A DNA stretch of 51,008 nucleotides from an uncultured Clostridia bacterium (GTDB lineage: Bacteria > Bacillota > Clostridia > Christensenellales > QALW01). The DNA is taken from NCBI GenBank assembly GCA_934465535.1, contig CAKSKV010000010.1:1-51008 (forward strand), given 5' to 3'. Below are positions 8,417 through 15,727 of this stretch, piece by piece (position 1 is the first letter of the stretch; each line of letters begins with the position of its first letter). The notes under the pieces were generated by a model. The model was not told the origin of the DNA. It did not search any database and saw nothing but the letters and a program-made list of their open reading frames with translations. The position numbers and the translations under genes are program-made.

Positions 8417-8445
8417 AGTATATCATGTTGTAGTTCTCGTGTCTA
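8417..8445 (-). promoter_or_regulatory. Sigma-A-type promoter of the AraC-ABC operon
   Basis: On the minus strand: TAGACA, 17 bases, TATACT. The predicted start falls beside the GTTAG palindrome. Confidence 0.6.
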
Positions 8446-8546
8446 TACTTAAAAGGCGTGATTTTACCCTTTGGTCAGTTATTTTGGGATAAGGTATTAA
8501 ATGAGGCGCTTTTGTGCGGCAATCTGGCGGAAAATGCATTTTCTTA

Positions 8547-8575
8547 TTGCGAAGCAGGATTCTGCGTGTTATAAT
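8547..8575 (+). promoter_or_regulatory. Sigma-A-type promoter, long leader to the hydrolase operon
   Basis: TTGCGA, 17 bases, TATAAT. The first rightward gene starts at 8761, so the leader would be about 180 bases. It holds a stem GACTGCA/TGCAGTC (8578-8611) and the palindrome at 8724. No ORF with a good ribosome site was seen between 8370 and 8760. Confidence 0.55.
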
Positions 8576-8723
8576 ATGACTGCATAAACTGTTTTGGTCA
8601 TATTTGCAGTCTGAGACATTATTATTAATTCTGCGTTTTGAAACGAAAGTCGGGCGGGTATTGCATAAAGCTTGCAGCCTTGCACGGCAATATATAGATG
8701 TCGAGAGTGCTGTTTATATGGTG

Positions 8724-8739
8724 GTTAGCACGCGCTAAC
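8724..8739. promoter_or_regulatory. Operator-like inverted repeat GTTAG-N6-CTAAC (copy 2)
   Basis: With flanks it reads as TGGTTAGC-ACGC-GCTAACCA, an 8-base perfect palindrome with a 4-base centre (8722-8741), ten bases before the ribosome site of the first rightward gene. Confidence 0.6.
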
Positions 8740-8760
8740 CATAATCGGCAGGAGGATTGC

Positions 8761-9489
8761 ATGATGGATTCAAAAGAGCTGAAGGCTTACGAAAGGGAGG
8801 CTTTGCTGGGGGCGTTGGGCGCGCTTTTGATGCTTGCGGGAGATTTATGCCTGAGCGTGATTCCGGCAAGCCCCGGCGACAGCGGACTGTTTGCCCGTGA
8901 GGCATATCTTAACGGTTAGTGGGAGCGGTGGCGGCTGCCGCTGCTGCTTGCAACAGGATTGTGCGGTATGGCGCTGGGCTTTTTCACGGTGCGTGTTTCC
9001 TGCCGTCAGATATTGCCGCAGTATCGTAAGACCAGAACGGCGGTTCTTACGGGCGACGTGATATATGTGGCAACAGCCGGCGCGCTGCACTTGTTTATCG
9101 GCAGTCTTGCTGACTGGACGACGGCACTCACGCCGCTGCTGGGACGCGAGGAAACGGCAGCGCTGATACAAGAGCAATACAGCCGCTTGATGCCCGCTAT
9201 GTATTTCGCGTATGCAGGAATGATTCTGCTGATTCTCGCGAGCGCTTTTGCGGTACTGGCGAAGAAAACAGTTTTGCCGCGGTGGATGCTCGCGTTTCAT
9301 ATGATTGTTTTTCAGTTGCTGCTTGTGCTGATTCCCGATATACGGCAGGCACTTGGCGCCAGTATTTCCACATGGGATTTTGTTTTGAGCCAGGGCTCCG
9401 GCAATGCTGCGCTGTTTATATGGATGCTTGTTAACGCCGTCTGGGCACAAACGAAATTAAAAAAAGGAGGGGAAAACTGTCATGGATGA
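8761..9489 (+). pseudogene. Multi-pass membrane protein (DUF6796-like, tentative), in-frame amber stop
   Basis: One reading frame of 242 codons encodes a protein with about six hydrophobic segments, interrupted only by TAG at 8917-8919 (codon 53). Before it the text runs to AREAYLNG and after it continues WERWRLPLLLATGLCGMA, so both sides clearly belong to one protein. AGGAGG precedes the ATG pair at 8761. Without suppression only a 52-residue fragment is made. A restart at ATG 8968 would give the C-terminal three quarters, but no ribosome site is evident. The family name is a recollection of similar proteins encoded beside alpha/beta hydrolases in Clostridia. The end overlaps the next gene by eight bases. 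Confidence 0.65.
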
Positions 9490-10435
9490 AACCAATAGAA
9501 ACAGCATGGTTGTCGCAGAGGATAAGAGGATCAGTGCTTTTGCATATTTGCTGCGCGGGATATATAAGATCTCCGGGGCAAAAAAGGCGTTCGGGCTGCC
9601 GGAGGAAGAAATCGCAAAAGTTATCGAAAAGCAGAACCGCAATCGCGGCGTATTTACGCCCACCGACCATAAGGCTCACTATGAAACGATCCATGTAAAC
9701 GGTTTTCCCTGCCTGATCGTCCGTGAAAATGAGCAGCCTTCCGAGCGTGCGATTCTCTACTTTTTCGGCGGCGGAATGGTGATTGGCCCGGACAAGGGCG
9801 ACCTGCCCGTTATGCGCAAGCTGATGCGGGAAACCGGCTGCGATGTGTGGTTTCCGTTTTATCCCCTCTGCATGGAGCACTGCATCACCGATACCTATGC
9901 AATGGTCTATGAATGCTATCGCAAAATGATAGAGCTTTACGGCGGCGGCAATGTCAGCACCTGCGGCTTTTCCTCCGGCGGAGCGCTTGCACTCGGTATT
10001 GCGGCACACAACAACGCGCAGGAGCATCCGCTTCCGCAGCCAAGGCACATTGTCGCCGTTTCGCCCGGTGAAGTGCCGTGGAACGATGCCGAAAAGGCGC
10101 GGATGCAGGAGCTGAACGCAAGGGATGTTGCCATCGATTATGCTTTTATGGTAACGGTGGAAAAGTTCATGCGGCACGGGCAGGAAAATGTACCGGACTA
10201 TATGATCTCCGGCTCCCGCGGCGATTTTTCCGGCGTGGATGATATTCACTTCTTTTATTCCGCAGACGAGGTGCTTTATGGTGCCCTGCCGGATTTTGAG
10301 GAAGCCTGCAAATGCGCCAAGGTCCCGTATACCGCTTTTGCAAGACCGAAAATGGTTCACTGCTACTGTATGCTGCCGTATTTCAAGGAAGCACGGGAGG
10401 ACTTTGCAAAGATCACGGAGATTCTGAAGAAATGA
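9482..10435 (+). CDS. Alpha/beta hydrolase, hormone-sensitive-lipase type
   Basis: This 317-residue protein belongs to the HSL-like esterase group. The oxyanion-hole loop reads FFGGG at 94-98 (the usual form is HGGG), followed by a nucleophile elbow GFSSGG with Ser164. A late Asp and His should complete the triad; candidates are D254 to D255 in SGVDD and the His in KMVHCYC. The substitution of His by Phe before GGG is unusual and may alter the oxyanion pocket. AAAAAGGAGG upstream gives a strong start. It is the first of four alpha/beta hydrolase genes in this operon, which suggests hydrolysis of an ester or acylated small molecule, but no substrate can be named. Confidence 0.82.
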   Translation: MDETNRNSMVVAEDKRISAFAYLLRGIYKISGAKKAFGLPEEEIAKVIEKQNRNRGVFTPTDHKAHYETIHVNGFPCLIVRENEQPSERAILYFFGGGMVIGPDKGDLPVMRKLMRETGCDVWFPFYPLCMEHCITDTYAMVYECYRKMIELYGGGNVSTCGFSSGGALALGIAAHNNAQEHPLPQPRHIVAVSPGEVPWNDAEKARMQELNARDVAIDYAFMVTVEKFMRHGQENVPDYMISGSRGDFSGVDDIHFFYSADEVLYGALPDFEEACKCAKVPYTAFARPKMVHCYCMLPYFKEAREDFAKITEILKK

Positions 10436-10450
10436 GATTGGAGCAATGCT

Positions 10451-11227
10451 ATGAAATACTTTGAATTCGGCACGGAAAACCCGGAGCTTATGGTCATGCT
10501 TCACGGCGGCGGTACAAGCTATCTCGGTATGCTGCCGACAGCGAAAGAAATGGCGAAGGTCTGTCATGTGGTGCTTGTTGCTTACGATGGCTTCAACCCC
10601 GATGAGCCGGAAACGGAGTTCGTATCACCCATGGATGAGGCAGCTCGGTGATTATATCGCAGCACATTACGGAGGCAAGATCGACATTCTCTACGGCATT
10701 TCCTACGGATGCCGTGTGCTGATGGAAGTCCTAGCCGACAAGCGTCTGACAATCACGACAACAATCGCCGACGGCATGGGGCTGCGGGATTACCCCAACA
10801 TTAAGAGCAAGTGGGGCAAGAATATATATTGCTTCTTCTATACGGGCTTGTTTTATGCAATCATGGGTCATCCGGGACCGCGTAGGAAGAAGTTTCTCGC
10901 GAAGGTTACCGGGCGGACGCTTGAAGAAGCCGACCGTATCCTTTACGGCAAAGCGACATGGCGTAGCTGGAAGAATCAGGACTACGGTCTGATCGGCAAA
11001 AAACCGACTATTCCTTGTTTGAAAGAACTGATATGTTCCTATGGTACGGGATCAAGGGCAGTGTGGATAAAAAGCTGTCGGCAGGGCTTGAAACCCTGAA
11101 GGAAACCGGATATCCGTTTGAAACAAAGATATTTACGAATATGGGGCATGGCGGTCTTGCCGGTGAACATTCGGAGGCGTTTTTACAAGAAGTTCAGGCG
11201 GCACACCGGCACTCCTTGTCGCGATGA
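10451..11227 (+). pseudogene. Alpha/beta hydrolase, two frameshifts
   Basis: Three frames must be joined to read the protein. Frame one runs from ATG 10451 to about 10645 (MLHGGGTSYLGML... to MDEAAR). Frame two runs from about 10647 to 11005 and includes the nucleophile elbow GISYGC. Frame three runs from about 11005 to 11227 (DYSLFERTDMFLWYG... with MGHGGL near the end carrying the expected catalytic His). Joined length is about 258 residues, normal for this fold and similar to the hydrolase at 11281. Two independent single-base changes make sequencing error less likely. Ribosome site and spacing to the previous gene are intact (15 bases). Confidence 0.75.
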
Positions 11228-11280
11228 CGGATAGTAATCCGGAAAAATAAAGCTGCAAAAACTCATAAGGAGTGGATGAC

Positions 11281-12078
11281 ATGAGGGCTTTGGAATACGG
11301 AAAAGAACATGAAAAGACACTGCTGTTCCTGCCGTGCACGGCGGAGCCTGAGTGGGCGTTTACCGACTCGGTTGGTCTGCTTTCGCAGGATTACCATGTG
11401 ATACAGATCGTTTATGACGGTCATGGTGAAACAGGAGAGGACTTTGTCTCCGTAGAAACGACGGTGGATGAGATAACGGAGTGGCTGCGGACGCACGGCA
11501 TCACCGGCTTGAATGCGGCTTACGGCTGCTCACTCGGCGGTGCGTGCCTTACACGCTTTCTTGCGCTTGGGAAAATCCCGGTCGAGTGCGCCATCATTGA
11601 CGCAGGCATTACGCCGTATCAAATGCCGTTGGTTTTGCGTCGTTTTGCTTGCCTGCGCGACTTTTGCGGGTTCAGACTGATTGCTAAAAGCCGCAAAATC
11701 CTTGAGGCGGCTTATCCGCCGGAGCGCTGGACGCTGCCGGGGCGTGACCCGGTGAAGGAATATGATGCGCTGGCGGCGTATCTGAAAACCTATTCAAAAC
11801 ATACCGTTCGCAATATCTTCTGGTCGGCAAACAATTATGCGCTGCCGCAGGAGCCGGCGGAAACGGGCTGCCGCATGATCTATTGGTACGGCGAAGAGGA
11901 AAAGAAGGCGCGGCGCAGCAATATCCGTTTTATTAAGAATTATTTTCCGCATGTGCGGATATGCGGCATACCGAATATGGAGCATGCAGAGCTGGTGATG
12001 CTTCACCCGCAGGAATTTTATCGGCGGACTATTGAGGTTTTGACACATACACCGGCAGAACAATGTGAAAAAAGCTGA
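11281..12078 (+). CDS. Alpha/beta hydrolase
   Basis: This 265-residue alpha/beta-fold protein has the nucleophile elbow GCSLGG (Ser84) and a final NMEHAEL with the probable catalytic His. Its N-terminal text (LEYGKEHEKTLLFLPCTAEP) and the IVYDGHGE turn match the two broken hydrolases at 10451 and 12952, so the three are paralogues from local duplication. The ATG at 11281 is used because AAGGAG at 11267-11272 fits it; the upstream GTG at 11272 overlaps that site. The stop lies 13 bases before the next start. Substrate unknown. Confidence 0.8.
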   Translation: MRALEYGKEHEKTLLFLPCTAEPEWAFTDSVGLLSQDYHVIQIVYDGHGETGEDFVSVETTVDEITEWLRTHGITGLNAAYGCSLGGACLTRFLALGKIPVECAIIDAGITPYQMPLVLRRFACLRDFCGFRLIAKSRKILEAAYPPERWTLPGRDPVKEYDALAAYLKTYSKHTVRNIFWSANNYALPQEPAETGCRMIYWYGEEEKKARRSNIRFIKNYFPHVRICGIPNMEHAELVMLHPQEFYRRTIEVLTHTPAEQCEKS

Positions 12079-12091
12079 AGGAGGAACGGAA

Positions 12092-12955
12092 ATGTCAAAG
12101 AAGGCAACCGAATTTCAGAAAAAAGAAATGAGCAAAATGTATCGCGGCAAAGAGATATTCAAGCCGCTGAATACCGGCTGGATCGACGAAAATGTCGCCT
12201 GTGTGCGCGAATGGGTGGCGAACATTTTCTTTTATCGCAAGGGCGGCACGACTATCATGATCGATGCGGGCTACAATTACGACCGCCTCGCGGAGAAAAT
12301 GGGGTGGCTCGGCATTGATCCTGCATCCGTACGCCATATTCTCATCACACATCAGGATACCGACCATGTCGGTGCGGTGGAGGCCGACAGCCCGGGGCTG
12401 TTCAAAAACGCAAAGCTGTACATCGGCGAGATTGAGAACCGTTATCTTACGGGCGAGGTGCGCCGAAGGGTTATATATCGCCTCTATAAGCTGCCGCAGG
12501 TTACCATCAACAATCAAAAGCAGCTGCTGAAGGATGGCGAAGTTTTGTATATAGACGGCATTGAAATCAAATGCTTCCTCGTGCCCGGTCACACATGGGG
12601 ACATACGGTTTACCTCATAGACGGTAAGTATCTTTTCACCGGAGATACGCTGTGGTTCGGTGCGGACGGCGGCTACAGCTTTATTTCCACCCTTGCGGAG
12701 AACAATAAGCTTGCCGTAAAGTCGCTTGCAATCCTTGAGGCCAAGCTGAAAAATATGGGCGCACAGCCCCTGTTCATCACCGGGCATACAGGCTGGACGG
12801 ATAACTTTGAATTCGCCTTTGCCCATAAAAATCAGCTCTGCTCGCCGTTTAGGAAAAGAGTTCCCGACCTGAGTGCACCTTATGATGCTTATGACGAGTC
12901 GGACGACACCGAACAAAATGCAAAAGGCGGTTTTTTGAAAGGGGTGGGAAGATGA
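12092..12955 (+). CDS. Metallo-beta-lactamase-fold hydrolase
   Basis: This 287-residue protein carries the metallo-beta-lactamase fold: the metal motif reads HQDTDH at residues 87-92 (canonical HxHxDH, here with Asp in place of the second His), then GHTWGHTVYL and FTGDTLWFG with further ligands, and a C-terminal FITGHTGWTD. The Asp substitution may change metal preference. GGAGG just upstream supports the ATG at 12092; an upstream GTG at 12065 would add nine residues but overlaps the previous gene. Its TGA overlaps the next start as ATGA. Placed among alpha/beta hydrolases it may open a ring, lactone or thioester in the same pathway; this is inference. Confidence 0.82.
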   Translation: MSKKATEFQKKEMSKMYRGKEIFKPLNTGWIDENVACVREWVANIFFYRKGGTTIMIDAGYNYDRLAEKMGWLGIDPASVRHILITHQDTDHVGAVEADSPGLFKNAKLYIGEIENRYLTGEVRRRVIYRLYKLPQVTINNQKQLLKDGEVLYIDGIEIKCFLVPGHTWGHTVYLIDGKYLFTGDTLWFGADGGYSFISTLAENNKLAVKSLAILEAKLKNMGAQPLFITGHTGWTDNFEFAFAHKNQLCSPFRKRVPDLSAPYDAYDESDDTEQNAKGGFLKGVGR

Positions 12956-13731
12956 AAATCTATACATTCGGCAAAGAAGAAGCGCCGGCCATTTTGCTGC
13001 TGCCATTGGAGAAACAATTTTAACAATGTAATTCCGATTTTGGAAAAGGATTATCGTGTGCTTTGCGTCAGCTATGACGGTTTTGATGAAACAGAGAGAA
13101 CGGAATTTTCCACAATGACGGCGGAAACGGAAAAAATAGAAGCCTATATAAAGGAAAAATGCGGCGGGCATATCCGCGCGGCTACGGCTGTTCCCTCGGC
13201 GGTTCGTTCGTAGGGCTGCTGGCCGATAGAAAAAACATTCACATGGACTATGGCATTTTGGGCAGCTCCGACCTCGATCAGGCATCGAAATTTGCCGCCA
13301 AGCTTCAGACCGATTTGCTGCTGCCGCTCATTTATCCGCTGATACGCGACGGCCAGTTCAAAAGCCGCTTTCTGCAAAACCGCCTTAAAAAGCGTGCAGA
13401 ACAGATGGGGAAATATGTTGATGCGTTTATGAAGATGTTCGGCGGCGCACGCCCCTATGTGACAAAGCAAAGCTGCAAAAATCAGTTTTATTCCGATCTT
13501 ATTACGCCGCTGCCGGATAAAATCGATGTGCCGGGCACGGAAATTCATATTTTCTATGCCTTAAAAATGGGTGAAAAGTATCGTTCGCGATATGAACAAC
13601 ACTTTGCTCATCCGGTGATCCATGAGCAGAATCTGCAGCACGAGGAGCTGCTTGCCTGCTATCCGGAACAGTGGGCGGAGCTTGTTAAACGCATTATTTG
13701 CAAAAAAGGAGACTTGTCTTATGAACGATAA
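12952..13731 (+). pseudogene. Alpha/beta hydrolase, at least two frameshifts
   Basis: ATG 12952 opens MKIYTFGKEEAPAILLLP and runs into TAA after 23 codons. A second frame continues NNVIPILEKDYRVLCVSYDGFDE from about 13018. A third takes over near 13170, with the elbow GCSLGGSF, and runs intact to 13731. The joined protein would be about 258 residues and resembles the hydrolases at 10451 and 11281. A short gap at the first break (the missing glycine-rich oxyanion loop after LLP) suggests a small deletion rather than a single-base slip. The end overlaps the next gene by 11 bases, so translational coupling has survived. Confidence 0.75.
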
Positions 13732-14422
13732 CGAACTGCATATTGATCGCACCTGCCATGTGCTGTACTCAAAACCGTGCAAAAAAGAAATTCAAAAGAG
13801 AATAGCGCTGCATTATCCCACCGAAAAAACGGAGAAGGTATGGGAGCAGGTACAGCTGAAATATGCCGAATTCCTTTCCGATTGGCGCACTGATCTTGGC
13901 GGCAAAAAGAATTTTCACAACGGTGCGGGAGGTACATACGACTGCATAGCCATTATGAGCTATTATGCCGTGTGCCGGGATGCAGTTTCCCTAAAGGAAA
14001 TAGAGGAGATAGAGGAAAACCTGATATTGCCGTCGTTTCGCAAATTAAAATTTGTAAATTGCAACAAGCCCTTTTGGAAAAAGCTGATGTACAAAGCGTT
14101 TACACGGGCAAAAGCGGGCTGCGATAAGTGGCACGATTACGAAATGAAGGTTGCGCCGTATGATAAGAACAAGCCGATATATTACGAATTCACGGCGTGT
14201 CCTGCGGCGGAATTTGCAAAAAAGCACGGGCTGGAGGAGGTCATGCCGGCGCTGTGCAATGTGGATTATGCCTCCATGGAGCTTATTCGCGCAAGGCTCA
14301 TCCGCACATCCACCTGTGTGGACGGCTGTAAATGCGATTATACCATCTGCGGCGACTGCGACCCGTACATAAAGGAGCATCCCGAATACCGTGACGAGGC
14401 AGGGTATAGGAGAAATAAATGA
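13721..14422 (+). CDS. L-2-amino-thiazoline-4-carboxylic acid hydrolase-like protein
   Basis: This 233-residue protein resembles the ATC-hydrolase family: a C-terminal region TSTCVDGCKCDYTICGD rich in conserved Cys, preceded by YYEFTACPAAEFAKKHGL (family-typical text around the YE-x-T-x-CP motif). The founding enzyme opens the thiazoline ring of ATC to give S-carbamoyl-cysteine, but most members are uncharacterised and likely act on other substrates. The start at ATG 13721 follows AAAAGGAGA; an earlier ATG at 13622 lies inside the preceding gene. It is the last gene of the hydrolase operon, followed by a strong terminator. Confidence 0.7.
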   Translation: MNDNELHIDRTCHVLYSKPCKKEIQKRIALHYPTEKTEKVWEQVQLKYAEFLSDWRTDLGGKKNFHNGAGGTYDCIAIMSYYAVCRDAVSLKEIEEIEENLILPSFRKLKFVNCNKPFWKKLMYKAFTRAKAGCDKWHDYEMKVAPYDKNKPIYYEFTACPAAEFAKKHGLEEVMPALCNVDYASMELIRARLIRTSTCVDGCKCDYTICGDCDPYIKEHPEYRDEAGYRRNK

Positions 14423-14472
14423 TGCATTGAATTCAATGGCGTTTTACGCATAGCGTGCATGCTGCGTTGCTG

Positions 14473-14510
14473 ACGGCCGGCAGGAAATGCCGGCCGTTTA
14501 TGATTTTTTC
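14473..14510 (+). terminator. Terminator of the hydrolase operon
   Basis: ACGGCCGGCA and TGCCGGCCGT form a perfect 10-bp stem with a 5-base loop, followed by TTATGATTTTTT. Confidence 0.85.
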
Positions 14511-14536
14511 ACATGTTTATTGCGAAATTCGGTTTT

Positions 14537-14580
14537 GCAACATATAGTTGCTTATTATTTCGGCAAGACCGTGCTATAAT
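14537..14580 (+). promoter_or_regulatory. Promoter with palindrome, upstream of the flavodoxin-domain gene
   Basis: TATAAT at 14575-14580 with a weak -35 TTATTA 17 bases upstream. A perfect inverted repeat GCAAC-ATATA-GTTGC (14537-14551) abuts the -35 and may be an operator. Confidence 0.4.
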
Positions 14581-14649
14581 TAACTGTCCTTTGGAAGCGC
14601 GGCGCGCTTTTGCCGCGCCTAAAATCATATAACAACAGAGGTAAGCGTT

Positions 14650-15603
14650 ATGAAAAAATCAAGATACCGCACTGCGCGTCGGCTTTTGATATTCTGGACT
14701 TTGTTTATAGGAATAGGTGCGTTGGCGGGCAGCATCGGCATGCTGGCGGATCCGAGCGGAAAGGCGATGGGAATGGCGGAAATGCTGCCGTATTTTAGGG
14801 TGCTGCCGTTTTCGGATATCCTTTTTAAGGATCTTACATTTTCCGGCATAGCTTTGCTTATCGTAAACGGCATTACAAACCTTGCCTCCGCCGTGCTGCT
14901 GCTTAAAAATAAAAAAGCAGGGGTTGTGCTGGGCGGGGTTTTCGGCATAACCCTTATGCTTTGGATATGCATTCAATTTTACATATTTCCCTTCAATTTT
15001 ATGTCCACGGCGTATTTTATTTTCGGCTTCTGTCAGGCGGCAACGGGATATGCCGCATGGGTATTCCGAAAGCAGGAAAGCTTTGCGGCAGAAATTGATC
15101 ATTCCGATATCGAAGGCAATATCGGCAGCAATAAAAAACGCCTTGTGGTTTTCTTTTCCCGCATGGGGTATGTTAAAAATATTGCATACCGGGAGGCGGC
15201 AAGATACGGCGCGGATGTTTACGAAATCAAAAGCACGGAGCGCACGGAAGGAACGCTTGGCTTTTGGTGGTGCGGCAGATTTGCAATGCATCGCTGGAAT
15301 ATGCCGATAGTTCCTGTGGATATAGATTTATGCAGCTATGAGCATGTAACCATTTGTTCGCCGATATGGGCGTTTTCGCTCTGTGCCGCGGTGCGCAGCT
15401 TCTGCGCGGAGGCGTCGGGTAAAATCAGAGAGGCAGATTATATCCTTGTGCATCACACCGGCGGGGCGTACAAAAATGCGGCCGAAGAGATGGACGGGCT
15501 GCTGAAACTTGAGCATACCGGGCTGCGCAGCATACGCTGCCGCATGGGAAAGTATAGGGAGGTTTACAGCAGCAGTACCAAAGCAGCCTCACGCAGGCCT
15601 TAA
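14650..15603 (+). CDS. Membrane protein with C-terminal flavodoxin-like domain
   Basis: The first 145 residues hold four hydrophobic segments (about 12-30, 60-82, 88-110, 115-138). From residue 155 the text NKKRLVVFFSRMGYVKNIA starts a flavodoxin-like fold (beta strand, phosphate-binding loop), with ICSPIWAFSLCAAVRSF in place of the family's usual second flavin loop, and HHTGGAYKN later. A membrane-anchored flavodoxin could pass electrons to a membrane partner. AGAGGTAA precedes the ATG. The last residues (SSSTKAASRRP) look un-protein-like, whereas another frame continues with plausible coding text to about 15685, so a frameshift near 15565 may have shortened the C-terminus by some 40 residues. 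Confidence 0.65.
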   Translation: MKKSRYRTARRLLIFWTLFIGIGALAGSIGMLADPSGKAMGMAEMLPYFRVLPFSDILFKDLTFSGIALLIVNGITNLASAVLLLKNKKAGVVLGGVFGITLMLWICIQFYIFPFNFMSTAYFIFGFCQAATGYAAWVFRKQESFAAEIDHSDIEGNIGSNKKRLVVFFSRMGYVKNIAYREAARYGADVYEIKSTERTEGTLGFWWCGRFAMHRWNMPIVPVDIDLCSYEHVTICSPIWAFSLCAAVRSFCAEASGKIREADYILVHHTGGAYKNAAEEMDGLLKLEHTGLRSIRCRMGKYREVYSSSTKAASRRP

Positions 15604-15644
15604 AGGCATCGGAATCGCACAAAGCTGCCTTCTGCGGAAAATGC

Positions 15645-15673
15645 TTGTCTAAAACGCCGTTTCAAGGTATAAT
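15645..15673 (+). promoter_or_regulatory. Sigma-A promoter of rnj-mltG-trmR
   Basis: TTGTCT, 17 bases, TATAAT. The start would be near 15681, 47 bases before the gene. Confidence 0.65.
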
Positions 15674-15727
15674 ATTTTGTGAATAATTGTTCGGAACATA
15701 TTTTTTGAAACGGAGGTAACTTTATTA

